The notes under the pieces: model-generated
What the model was told of the DNA's origin: nothing
The model's input: the letters and a program-made list of their open reading frames with translations, nothing else
Database searches by the model: none
Translations under genes and position numbers: made by a program
DNA from: Geobacteraceae bacterium
GTDB lineage: Bacteria > Desulfobacterota > Desulfuromonadia > Desulfuromonadales > Geopsychrobacteraceae
Length of the DNA stretch: 18,359 nucleotides
Direction of reading: 5' to 3'
Assembly (NCBI GenBank): GCA_027064785.1
Contig: JAMOPE010000070.1
Coordinates: forward strand, 1-18,359
Shown here: piece by piece, positions 1 to 7,180 of the stretch
Position numbering within the stretch: the first letter of the stretch is position 1
How the letters are laid out: each line of letters opens with the position of its first letter

Positions 1-699
1 TATCGCGGTGTGGTCGATGTTGTTGTGTGTGCCGGGGATATCCACACCCAGGGGCGGGCACCTAAACTGCTCCGGACAATTTTTGATTGTCAGGATATTA
101 TCTACATCACCGGAAATCACGAATACTATGGATCATCAATAGAAGAGCAGGACGAGCTGTTGCGTGAAGAGTGTAAAAAATATGGAATTCATTTTCTGCA
201 ACGCGATACGGTAGAAATTGCCGGGGTCACATTTTTTGGTTGTACCCTCTGGACCGACTTTAAACTCTTCGGAGCTAAACGGGAGACTGAAGCTATTACT
301 GAAGTTCGCAGGTGCTTGAGGGACTATCATGTGATCAGTTTCAACAAGAAAAAAACGAGGGTTATCGAGCCAACCGACACAAGAGCAATTCATCGTAAAG
401 ATATGACCTGGCTCCATGAGCAATTGGTTAAAAAACCGGGAAAGCTGGTCATTGTGACCCACCATGGCCCCAGCATAAAATCACTGCATCCTGCATACAC
501 TGAGGATATTATCAGCTGTGGATTTGCATCTGCTCTTGATGATCTGGTTGCGGCAAGCAGGGCCAACTACTGGATATCGGGTCATTCGCATTGCGCCCAG
601 AATTTTAAAATCGGCCAGACACACGTTTACCAGAATTGCATGGGATATCCTATGGAACGGATTGATGGTTTCGATCCATGGTTGATTCTGGAGATATGA
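1..699 (+). CDS. Calcineurin-like metallophosphoesterase (5' partial)
   Basis: The reading frame is open from base 1, so the true start lies outside the window; the GTG at 10 is only the first in-window start-like codon. Seen: the later signature blocks of binuclear-metal phosphoesterases in order, namely GDIH (about residue 9 from base 10), GNHE (about 36), THHGPS (about 151) and GHSH (about 193). The first block (D-x-H) must lie just upstream. The family hydrolyses phosphomonoesters or phosphodiesters, including nucleic-acid ends (SbcD/Mre11, YfcE, cyclic-nucleotide enzymes). This small single-domain form gives no substrate clue by itself. Its stop (697-699) overlaps the start of the primase-helicase gene as ATGA at 696-699, so the two are translationally coupled and probably act together on nucleic acid. 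No signal peptide can be assessed. Confidence 0.85.
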   Translation, partial: YRGVVDVVVCAGDIHTQGRAPKLLRTIFDCQDIIYITGNHEYYGSSIEEQDELLREECKKYGIHFLQRDTVEIAGVTFFGCTLWTDFKLFGAKRETEAITEVRRCLRDYHVISFNKKKTRVIEPTDTRAIHRKDMTWLHEQLVKKPGKLVIVTHHGPSIKSLHPAYTEDIISCGFASALDDLVAASRANYWISGHSHCAQNFKIGQTHVYQNCMGYPMERIDGFDPWLILEI

Positions 700-3071
700 T
701 GGACAGTAAGATAGCCAGGGATTGTCCAAATTGTCTCCGCTTACAGCAGGAGAATGATCACCTCAAAAAGTTGCTGACCGCTCAAAATATTTCTTGGGAA
801 GTGGAAAAATCAACCCCGGAATCAATCGCTGTCATCGAAAAAACAGTTCACAAATATTCAACCGAAGAGAAGATTGCTCTGTTTCGTCGTTTATTCTGCG
901 GCCGTACCGATGTTTACCCGGTGCGCTGGGAATCTAAAAAAGGAGGAGCGGGATATTCTCCTGCCTGTGAAAATGAATGGCGTCCGGGGATCTGTGGAAA
1001 ACCGCACATCAAATGTGGAGTTTGCAAACAACGAAAGTTTCTTCCAGTTACAGATCGGGTTATCTACAACCATTTGGCTGGTCAGCATACGATTGGTGTT
1101 TATCCTCTGCTAAAAGATGATCGCTGTTATTTTCTGGCAACTGATTTTGATGAATCGAGCTGGCAGGACGATGCATTGGCTTTTATGCAGAGCTGTAAAG
1201 AGTTGGAGGTTCCTGCCGCTTTGGAGATTTCGCGCTCTGGACGGGGGGCACACACGTGGATTTTCTTTTCGGAGGATGTTTCTGCAACCGAAGCCAGAAA
1301 ACTTGGTGCTGCTCTTATCAGCTATACCTGCTCTCGAACTCGACAACTGTCACTGGACAGTTATGATCGCTTTTTTCCGAATCAAGACACCCTTCCGCGG
1401 GGAGGATTTGGTAATCTGATCGCATTGCCACTACAAAAAGGGCCCCGAGAAAAAGGGCACAGCTTGTTTGTCTCCGAAGACTTCACGCCTCATCCAGATC
1501 AATGGGCCTTTTTGGCAACACAGGTCAGGTTGTCAGCCACTGATCTAAATAGTGCTATTTCACGAGCAACTGCTGGTGAACACCCGCTCGATATTTCTTT
1601 TCTCTCAGAAGAGGAGGCGAGCAAGCCTTGGCAACGGATTGGCGGAACACAACAGAGGCTTGAAGGACCCCTGCCAAAAGAACTCAAATGTGTTCTAGCG
1701 GATCAGATTTACATTGAGAAAACTGATTTGCCCCAACCTCTGACCAACCGTTTAATCCGTTTGGCTGCTTTTCAAAATCCAGAGTTCTATAAAGCCCAGG
1801 CGATGCGCATGCCGGTCTGGAATAAACCTCGGGTTATCGGCTGTGCCGAAAACTTTCCACAACATATCGGCTTGCCAAGGGGATGCCTGGAAGAGTTGCG
1901 GCACCTTCTGGCAGAGCTCAACATTGATTGTGATTTGTGGGATGAACGAACCGATGGAAATTCCGTCAAGATAAGATTTACCGGGCAATTACGCTCGGAC
2001 CAGAAGCGGGCATTAACCGCAATATTGAAACATGATACCGGCGTGCTCTGTGCGCCGACCGCTTTTGGCAAGACGGTTATTGCGGCAGATCTTCTCGCAA
2101 GACGCAAAGTCAACACACTGATTCTGGTCCATCGTACAGAATTGCTTCGGCAGTGGCAGGAACGCCTACAGGTGTTTCTCGATCTTTCCAGGGCAGAGCT
2201 GGGTGTTCTTGGTGGCGGCAAGAAAAAACTCTCGGGACAAATTGATATTGCCGTCATGCAGTCTTTATTACGACGCGAGGATCTACCGGAACTTCTTGAT
2301 CAATATGGGCAGATTATCGTTGATGAGTGTCACCACCTTTCAGCCGTTTCCTTCGAGGGGATTTTAAAACAAGTAAAAGCCCGATATGTGATCGGTTTGA
2401 CGGCAACACCGTTCAGGCGTGATGGACACGATCCGATCATTTTTATGCAATGTGGACCGATTCGGCACCGGGCAAATTCGGCAGAAACTGCCCCCAGCAA
2501 TTTAAAGGTTTTTCCCAAAGCACTACAGGTACCGGCAATGCCTGTAGATGCAAAGATTCAAGATGTGTTTCATCTTTTGGCTGTTGATGAATTGCGTAAT
2601 CAGCAGATTACGAAGGATGTCCTTGCTGCTTATACTGACGGGCGTAAGATTCTTGTCCTGACGGAAAGAACCGAGCATTTGAGCTTTCTGCACGATGCCT
2701 TGAACACAAAGGCTGAAAACTGCTTCGTTCTGCACGGACGCCTATCAAAAAAGCAACGGGCAATGATCATCTCAGAACTGGAAAGTCTGGACGATGATGC
2801 ACCAAGGATTCTTTTGGCCACAGGGCGACTTGTCGGTGAGGGGTTTGATCATCCGCCACTTGATACACTGGTGCTGGCTATGCCTGTTTCCTGGAAAGGA
2901 ACGTTGCAGCAATATGCCGGGCGTTTACATCGTGATCATGTCGATAAGTCCGATGTTCGTATTTATGATTATTTTGAACATGACCATCCACAGCTTGCCC
3001 GAATGTGGAAAAAGCGTTTGAAAGGTTACAAGGCCATGGGTTACACAATTGGTTCTGATGTGAAATATTAA
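699..3071 (+). CDS. AEP (TOTE-type) primase domain fused to SF2 helicase
   Basis: Start choice: GGAG at 690-693 lies 5 nt before the ATG at 699 and 2 nt before that at 696. The in-frame ATG at 678 lies inside the upstream gene and is less likely. From 699 the protein is about 790 aa. Order of parts: an N-terminal CPNC followed by a short leucine-rich coiled coil; a Cys cluster (PAC...GIC...CGVC) that may bind zinc; an archaeo-eukaryotic primase core with the acidic motif FLATDFDE (1131-1154) and an sxH-like SGRGAHTWIFF (about 1235-1267); then an SF2 helicase with Walker A APTAFGKT (2052-2075), DECHH (2322-2336), GLTATPFRRDG (motif III region) and QYAGRLHRDH (motif VI). Pfam names this primase AEP-TOTE and associates it with conflict systems (recalled, not searched). 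Likely role: ATP-driven nucleic-acid unwinding coupled to primase or polymerase activity. No separate nuclease domain is visible; the coupled phosphoesterase could supply it (inference). Confidence 0.85.
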   Translation: MDSKIARDCPNCLRLQQENDHLKKLLTAQNISWEVEKSTPESIAVIEKTVHKYSTEEKIALFRRLFCGRTDVYPVRWESKKGGAGYSPACENEWRPGICGKPHIKCGVCKQRKFLPVTDRVIYNHLAGQHTIGVYPLLKDDRCYFLATDFDESSWQDDALAFMQSCKELEVPAALEISRSGRGAHTWIFFSEDVSATEARKLGAALISYTCSRTRQLSLDSYDRFFPNQDTLPRGGFGNLIALPLQKGPREKGHSLFVSEDFTPHPDQWAFLATQVRLSATDLNSAISRATAGEHPLDISFLSEEEASKPWQRIGGTQQRLEGPLPKELKCVLADQIYIEKTDLPQPLTNRLIRLAAFQNPEFYKAQAMRMPVWNKPRVIGCAENFPQHIGLPRGCLEELRHLLAELNIDCDLWDERTDGNSVKIRFTGQLRSDQKRALTAILKHDTGVLCAPTAFGKTVIAADLLARRKVNTLILVHRTELLRQWQERLQVFLDLSRAELGVLGGGKKKLSGQIDIAVMQSLLRREDLPELLDQYGQIIVDECHHLSAVSFEGILKQVKARYVIGLTATPFRRDGHDPIIFMQCGPIRHRANSAETAPSNLKVFPKALQVPAMPVDAKIQDVFHLLAVDELRNQQITKDVLAAYTDGRKILVLTERTEHLSFLHDALNTKAENCFVLHGRLSKKQRAMIISELESLDDDAPRILLATGRLVGEGFDHPPLDTLVLAMPVSWKGTLQQYAGRLHRDHVDKSDVRIYDYFEHDHPQLARMWKKRLKGYKAMGYTIGSDVKY

Positions 3072-3082
3072 GCAGGTTACGG

Positions 3083-3367
3083 TTAGTAATCCACCGCTCC
3101 CATGGGAAGGATACCCGTACAGCTTATATAATCTACCACCCTTAGATCCAATCCCCGACACTGAATCGCCTCTGCTAGGTGGACCCGCAGAATGTTTTTC
3201 TCGCCAGCCAGATCAGCAATCATCCGTGCCACTTTGAGAATACGGCTATCGCTTCGTGCTGACATGCCAAGCTTGTCAACAACCATTTCCAGTAACTTCC
3301 GACCTGCATCATCAACCGGACAGAACTTGTGAGTGTGACGTGTCTCCATAGCTGAGTTAGCATGCAT
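3083..3367 (-). pseudogene. comM: 3' remnant of ComM/YifB Mg-chelatase-like ATPase
   Basis: The minus-strand frame of about 94 codons matches only the extreme C-terminus of ComM/YifB-family AAA+ proteins. It shows FCPVDDAGRKLLE, then KLGMSARSDSRILKVAR, then MIADLAGEKNI and HLAEAIQCRGLD. In complete family members (about 500 aa) these blocks follow the ATPase core and end near the stop. The AAA+ module, Walker motifs and N-terminal Lon-like domain are absent, and upstream sequence on the minus strand soon loses similarity and meets stops. The tail after RGLD runs about 20 codons past the usual end. It lies convergent to the primase-helicase with only 11 bp between stops and has no evident ribosome site. 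It is probably not functional. A second, more decayed copy lies at 8685-8831. Confidence 0.7.
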
Positions 3368-3554
3368 GGTTGGGTAATTTGGCAGCGATTTATCCCTCGA
3401 ATTATTACGTTTCTTGGCTACAATCCTGAGATGGATAATGAGCTGATCGACTTAAATCGCGAGTCGATTAAGTACAGGCTCCTAGGAAGAATCTAGTCTC
3501 TCCGACAAAATCAAAATATGGCAGTAAAGCTTGGTGACTTCGAGAGTGTCCTTT

Positions 3555-3584
3555 GTTTGGGGCACCCCAAACCCTCTTCTTTTT
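3555..3584 (+). terminator. Possible rho-independent terminator
   Basis: GTTTGGGG (3555-3562) and CCCCAAAC (3565-3572) are perfectly complementary. With the innermost pair open this gives a 7-bp stem and GCAC loop. It is followed by a pyrimidine-rich run ending in TTTTT (3580-3584). No plus-strand gene ends close by, so it may block read-through into the promoter region for the cytochrome operon. The T-run is interrupted, so activity is uncertain. Confidence 0.4.
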
Positions 3585-3629
3585 GCGGATTTCCGCACAG
3601 AAAAATAGCCTATTCTGGAAACCCGCACA
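3584..3629 (+). promoter_or_regulatory. Candidate upstream activator site (enhancer)
   Basis: A perfect palindrome TGCGGA-TT-TCCGCA occupies 3584-3597. A second CCGCACA half-site at 3623-3629 is in the same orientation as CCGCACA at 3593-3599, exactly 30 bp apart, close to three helical turns. The pair lies about 85-130 bp upstream of the sigma-54 -24 element at 3714, the distance usual for bacterial enhancer-binding proteins. The GCGG/CCGC core recalls DctD-type sites as I remember them. Binding by the DctD-like protein encoded at 7173 is inferred from position only. Confidence 0.4.
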
Positions 3630-3713
3630 ATGGAATGTCCTTCCGCCGTCTTCTTTGTAATAAAACACTGTTAGATTCCAAGGTATTGACTCCTATTTCA
3701 GATATTCATTATT

Positions 3714-3729
3714 TGGCATGTACTTTGCT
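3714..3729 (+). promoter_or_regulatory. Sigma-54 (-24/-12) promoter of cytochrome operon
   Basis: TGGCAT (3714-3719), 5 nt, then TTGCT (3725-3729). Compared with the consensus TGGCAC-N5-TTGCW only one base differs, and the invariant GG and GC are 10 nt apart. The expected transcript start is near 3740, about 45 nt before the ATG at 3786. A sigma-54 activator gene is encoded in the same window. Confidence 0.7.
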
Positions 3730-3785
3730 GGTTAAGGGGTAGCCAAGTTATTTTAATAGAACGTATTTTTAACGGGAGGTAACAG

Positions 3786-4820
3786 ATGAAGGATTTACAA
3801 CGGAGAAAATTTATTAAAGGTGCTGCAGTTTTATCTGGTGCCGCAATTTGTGGAGTTGCAAGTGTCAATACTGCAAATGCTACTAATGTTTTACCTGAAG
3901 ATTTTGTGCCACCTCCAATGCCTTGGGGTTATCAGGAACTTGATCCGGAATATGTCAGAAAACTTGGTCATCTGGGTTACTACCTTGAAGAGTGTGGAGG
4001 GGGTGCTTTCTGGGCGATCATGACGGCTTTAAAAGAAAAAATTGGTTACCCCTACACTCTTACGCCAATGCCAACTAAAGAAATGTTTATCGAGATTCTT
4101 GAAGGTAAGCATAAAGGAGAGCCGCACCCTCAGGTGATGATGCAACATGGTGTCGGTGGTCTGATGAACTATGGTTCATTATGTGGTGCTCCCAATGGTG
4201 CAGCTGCAGCAATTAATTGCATAATCCCCTTCAAAGAGGCGAAAGACGTTGTTCAAAGATTGTTGAGATACTACGAAACGGAGGCTTTCCCTAACAAAAA
4301 GTCAAATGAATATGCCGTGAATGGTGAATTTCTGGTGCCAAAGTATAAAAGTCAGAAAGCACTGCCACGATCACCCAGCCATTCCGTTTTATGCCATGTC
4401 AGTGTTGGAAAATGGTGTGAGAATTCTGGTTATGCCAGTGGATCCAAAGAAAGGTCGGAGCGCTGTGCAAGGGTCACTGCAGATACCGCAGCAATGGCAG
4501 TCACTTTACTTAATGCACATATGAAAGGAAATCTCGAAACCGTATTCCCGATGAAATTATCACAGGAGACAGTCAGTTGTAGAGTCTGCCATTTTAAAGG
4601 GAAAAAGTTCGAGGCGGGTCAATTTACCAGAGGTTCAATGGAGTGTAGCAGTTGTCATAACGACATGACTCCCCATATAGCCGAAAATAACCTGAAGACA
4701 GCATATGGGACAAGTGTCGGAACCTGGGCTGGAGCTGCTGTTGTTGGTACCGTTGCAGGGATCGGTACTCATGCGGTTGCTGGACGTTTCAGCAAGGAGG
4801 AGCCTCATGACGAAGAGTGA
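3786..4820 (+). CDS. Split-Soret/C_GCAxxG-type dihaem cytochrome c with Tat signal
   Basis: Start ATG at 3786 follows GGGAGG. The 344-aa protein begins with a twin-arginine signal (QRRKFIKG, then a hydrophobic stretch to about residue 33). Residues about 65-245 carry widely spaced Cys in a C-GGGA...G...C...C arrangement typical of the C_GCAxxG_C_C family, which includes the split-Soret cytochrome c of Desulfovibrio. Two covalent haem sites follow, CRVCH (265-269) and CSSCH (287-291), matching the two haems per monomer of split-Soret cytochrome. A Gly/Ala-rich hydrophobic segment (about 312-335) and an acidic tail follow. They make this longer than the roughly 250-residue prototype and suggest membrane anchoring. 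It overlaps the cytochrome b gene by 14 bp, so a quinone-linked periplasmic electron-transfer pair is likely. The redox partner is unknown. Transcription probably starts from the sigma-54 promoter at 3714. Confidence 0.75.
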   Translation: MKDLQRRKFIKGAAVLSGAAICGVASVNTANATNVLPEDFVPPPMPWGYQELDPEYVRKLGHLGYYLEECGGGAFWAIMTALKEKIGYPYTLTPMPTKEMFIEILEGKHKGEPHPQVMMQHGVGGLMNYGSLCGAPNGAAAAINCIIPFKEAKDVVQRLLRYYETEAFPNKKSNEYAVNGEFLVPKYKSQKALPRSPSHSVLCHVSVGKWCENSGYASGSKERSERCARVTADTAAMAVTLLNAHMKGNLETVFPMKLSQETVSCRVCHFKGKKFEAGQFTRGSMECSSCHNDMTPHIAENNLKTAYGTSVGTWAGAAVVGTVAGIGTHAVAGRFSKEEPHDEE

Positions 4821-5472
4821 GACAATTACGATTAAGAGACACAGTTTACTCTATCGAATCCTCCATTGGCTGATTGTTCTTGAAGTTTTGTTTCTGTTGC
4901 TCTCAGGGTTAGGAGTCAGTGAGTATATCCCCTTTGCTTTGCTTAGTCGGGGGGCAGCGAGAAGTTTACATATCCTGCTTGGACTGGCCTGGACAGGAAC
5001 TATTACTTTTTTTGTTTATTACTTCATGATGAGTGGTGAATATAAATGGTTTGGCGTTTCAAAAATAGCCCCGGCAATTGACTTCTTCGTCCATGAGCTC
5101 AGAAGTTTTATTAGCGGAAAAAAAGTAAAAAGCCCTGTTGGGTACAATCGTGACAAGAAAAAGTATACTGAAAAAATTGTACCGACTGAGGTTCTGGCTT
5201 GGTGGGGATGGTTCGGATTGTGGGCGATCATGGTATTAACCGGTCTGGCACTGCTTTTTCCGGAAAGTTTCGGCTTTATAAACAGGTTGTGCTATGCAAT
5301 TCTTCCGGCTTTCAGTAAAGCGACTGCTGCTACAAGGTTCATCCATCTGGTCGTTTCTATGGGATTCGTGATTTACATGATGATCCATGCTTACGCATCT
5401 TGGACTTTCGGGATGGTTGGCTCGATGATTTCTGGAAGCAACGAAGAACCTGTTGTTGACTTGGAAAAATAG
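4807..5472 (+). CDS. Cytochrome b561/formate dehydrogenase gamma-like membrane subunit
   Basis: The start is ATG 4807, which has AAGGAGG at 4794-4800 with 6-nt spacing. A longer in-frame extension into the cytochrome c gene lacks such a site. The 221-aa product shows four hydrophobic helices (about residues 17-37, 57-80, 131-152 and 172-200). Candidate haem-b ligands are RILHW (His20), SLHILLG, RFIHLVV and MIHAY. This pattern fits the cytochrome b561/FdnI superfamily, which links quinol oxidation or quinone reduction to a periplasmic partner. The start lies inside the end of the split-Soret-like gene, indicating coupled translation and probably a stable complex. Transcription ends at the terminator at 5522-5552. 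Confidence 0.8.
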   Translation: MTKSETITIKRHSLLYRILHWLIVLEVLFLLLSGLGVSEYIPFALLSRGAARSLHILLGLAWTGTITFFVYYFMMSGEYKWFGVSKIAPAIDFFVHELRSFISGKKVKSPVGYNRDKKKYTEKIVPTEVLAWWGWFGLWAIMVLTGLALLFPESFGFINRLCYAILPAFSKATAATRFIHLVVSMGFVIYMMIHAYASWTFGMVGSMISGSNEEPVVDLEK

Positions 5473-5521
5473 TTGTTTTGTTTTCCCCTTGCGGGGGACT
5501 CGCTAGAAAACGTTTGACCTG

Positions 5522-5552
5522 TCCCTCCTCTAGTTAAGAGGGGGGATTTTTT
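5522..5552 (+). terminator. Rho-independent terminator after cytochrome operon
   Basis: A 10-bp stem (5522-5531 with 5537-5546, one G-T wobble), loop AGTTA, then six T residues (5547-5552). It lies 50 bp downstream of the cytochrome b stop and separates that operon from the two-component genes. Confidence 0.85.
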
Positions 5553-5630
5553 ATTGTAGAGTGCGCCAACATAGCTATTCCGCAACAGAAAGGGAGTTGT
5601 TCTCACAAGTGATTTCAAAAATAGAAATAT

Positions 5631-5659
5631 TTCTGGCAGGGTAAGTAGTCTGCTATACT
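5631..5659 (+). promoter_or_regulatory. Possible sigma-70-type promoter for the two-component genes
   Basis: TATACT at 5654-5659 preceded by TGC forms a good extended -10 element. The hexamer 17 bp upstream (TTCTGG, 5631-5636) is a weak -35. It lies about 45 bp before the kinase start, with no sigma-54 match nearby. Constitutive expression of the regulator is the simplest reading. Confidence 0.45.
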
Positions 5660-5704
5660 CCCGAATTCCAAGAAAAAGCAATTCGTGAGGCGGGACAAAT
5701 ATCT

Positions 5705-7180
5705 ATGACCATCAATCGCAATATAGCTTACCTTGGCGGTGTGACAATTTCTTTTGTGATGCTGGCTGCAGTTGTTGCTCTGCTGGGAACCTATAGCCTC
5801 AACAACGCCTTTGTGTCTCTCCATCAGCATGAAATTACAACCAAAGTTGAAACTATTAAAATAGCCCGGGATATGAACTATGTCTCGCGTCTTTCCCGTA
5901 ATATCATGTTGGGGTCTGATTATGACAATGATATCCAGGAGCTTGAAAAGACAGCTGCCTCTATTACTGCATCCTTTGATGTGCTAAGCCAAGCCACCCA
6001 TAGTGCCAATGAGCAAAAGTTAGTGAGAAAGTCCAAGATTGACACGATGGCCTTTGTTGATAATTGTATTCAGCGGATGGAGCGGATAAAGGATATCCCC
6101 GCTAGCCAGCGCAATAAAGCATACATAGGTTATAGGGAAGAGGCCACTCCACTAGCCATGAAGGCCCGGGCAAGTTTCAGAAATATTATTCAAAACGCAG
6201 ATCTGCGCTTTGAAATGGGCAATAAAGATTATGAGAAAACCATTAACCGTACCCTTGCACTCATAGCGGTTGCGGGTATCCTGATTGCCATCTTCTTTCA
6301 CCTTTCCGTCAGACGTTACAAAGAAAGGCGCATGGAAGAAGCTGCACTCCGCAAGGCTCATCAGGTGCTTGAGCAAAGAATTGCAGAGCGTACCGCAGAC
6401 TTGGTGGCTACCAACAGTGATCTGCTGAAAAAGGTTAAAGAGTTGAAGACCACAGAAAGTATCCTGCGTGAATCTCGTGATAAAGCTGTTCAGGTAGGAA
6501 AACTGACGGTACTTGGTCAGATGTCGGCGGGAGTCAGCCATGAAATTAATCAACCTCTTACCGCCATTCATACCTTTACCGATAACGCTGTAAGCTTTCT
6601 TGAGCTTGGGCGTGTTCCTGAAGCACTCGAAAATCTTGGGATCATCAGTCGGATGACGGACCGGATCGGATCCATTGTTGCTGAGATAAAGACATTCTCC
6701 CGTAAGGCACCTGCAGAAAAGCAAGCGACCAGTATTGTTAATGCTATCAATCACGCCAGTATGCTGGTGGAGCCACAACGCCACCAACTTGGTGCAGTAC
6801 TTGAGGTGCGACCATTTCAAGAGACACTGCAGGTTTGGGCTGATGTTGTCCGGTTTGAACAGGTTTTGGTGAATCTGTTCCGCAATAGTCTGGATGCAGT
6901 TTCTGAGCAGTCGGATAAGCAGGTGAGGGTGAATGTTATACGACATGAGCCGGAAATTCATATCGTTATTAGTGATACGGGGCCAGGTATTTCGGAAGAA
7001 GTCTTTCCCCACCTGTTTGAAGCATTTGTGACGACAAAATCAAGTGGCCAAGGCTTGGGGCTTGGATTGGCAATATCCCATATGATTATCACTGAACTTG
7101 GTGGCAAACTGACTGCTAGGAATCTTGAGGCAGGTGGTGCTGAGTTTACTATTGTGCTGGAGGAAGCCGTCGATGGATAG
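5705..7180 (+). CDS. DctB-like membrane sensor histidine kinase
   Basis: The 491-aa protein has a membrane segment at about 9-31, a periplasmic helical domain of about 150 residues resembling four-helix-bundle sensors, a second segment at about 181-200, and a coiled coil with QRIAERTADL (about 220-270). The H-box GVSHEINQPL carries the phosphoacceptor His279. The ATPase domain shows NLFRNSLDA (N box), DTGPGI (G1) and GLGLGLAI (G2). The HEINQPL form and the AERT linker are typical of the DctB/NtrB-related group that partners sigma-54 activators. Classical DctB is larger and has a PAS-type sensor, so the ligand may differ from C4-dicarboxylates. The gene overlaps the response-regulator gene by 8 bp. 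The signal is probably a solute handled by the neighbouring transporter or a redox cue, which is inference. Confidence 0.85.
   Translation: MTINRNIAYLGGVTISFVMLAAVVALLGTYSLNNAFVSLHQHEITTKVETIKIARDMNYVSRLSRNIMLGSDYDNDIQELEKTAASITASFDVLSQATHSANEQKLVRKSKIDTMAFVDNCIQRMERIKDIPASQRNKAYIGYREEATPLAMKARASFRNIIQNADLRFEMGNKDYEKTINRTLALIAVAGILIAIFFHLSVRRYKERRMEEAALRKAHQVLEQRIAERTADLVATNSDLLKKVKELKTTESILRESRDKAVQVGKLTVLGQMSAGVSHEINQPLTAIHTFTDNAVSFLELGRVPEALENLGIISRMTDRIGSIVAEIKTFSRKAPAEKQATSIVNAINHASMLVEPQRHQLGAVLEVRPFQETLQVWADVVRFEQVLVNLFRNSLDAVSEQSDKQVRVNVIRHEPEIHIVISDTGPGISEEVFPHLFEAFVTTKSSGQGLGLGLAISHMIITELGGKLTARNLEAGGAEFTIVLEEAVDG

Larger units (their letters stand above)
3368..3785. other. 418-bp non-coding stretch with regulatory signals
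   Basis: I see no convincing gene here. The first part may hold further decayed sequence upstream of the ComM/YifB remnant. A small inverted repeat, ATCGACT (3446-3452) with AGTCGAT (3462-3468), flanks TCGCGA. Next come a strong hairpin (3555-3572) with a T-rich tail, a GCGG/CCGC palindrome plus a second half-site (3584-3629), and a sigma-54 promoter (3714-3729). The order hairpin, upstream activator site, promoter fits an insulated, activator-controlled promoter for the cytochrome genes starting at 3786. Confidence 0.55.

Noticed and set aside
3468..3668. 66-codon minus-strand open frame in the region before the cytochrome operon
   Set aside because: No ribosome site and no recognised motif, and it overlaps the hairpin and palindromic control region; likely chance.
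6152..7012. Long open frame (286 codons) antisense to the sensor kinase gene
   Set aside because: The kinase on the plus strand has all expected motifs; the antisense frame has no domain and no ribosome site.
7125..7172. Upstream start for the response regulator
   Set aside because: It lies inside the kinase gene and adds a non-conserved leader; ATG 7173 has GGAGG and starts at the receiver domain.
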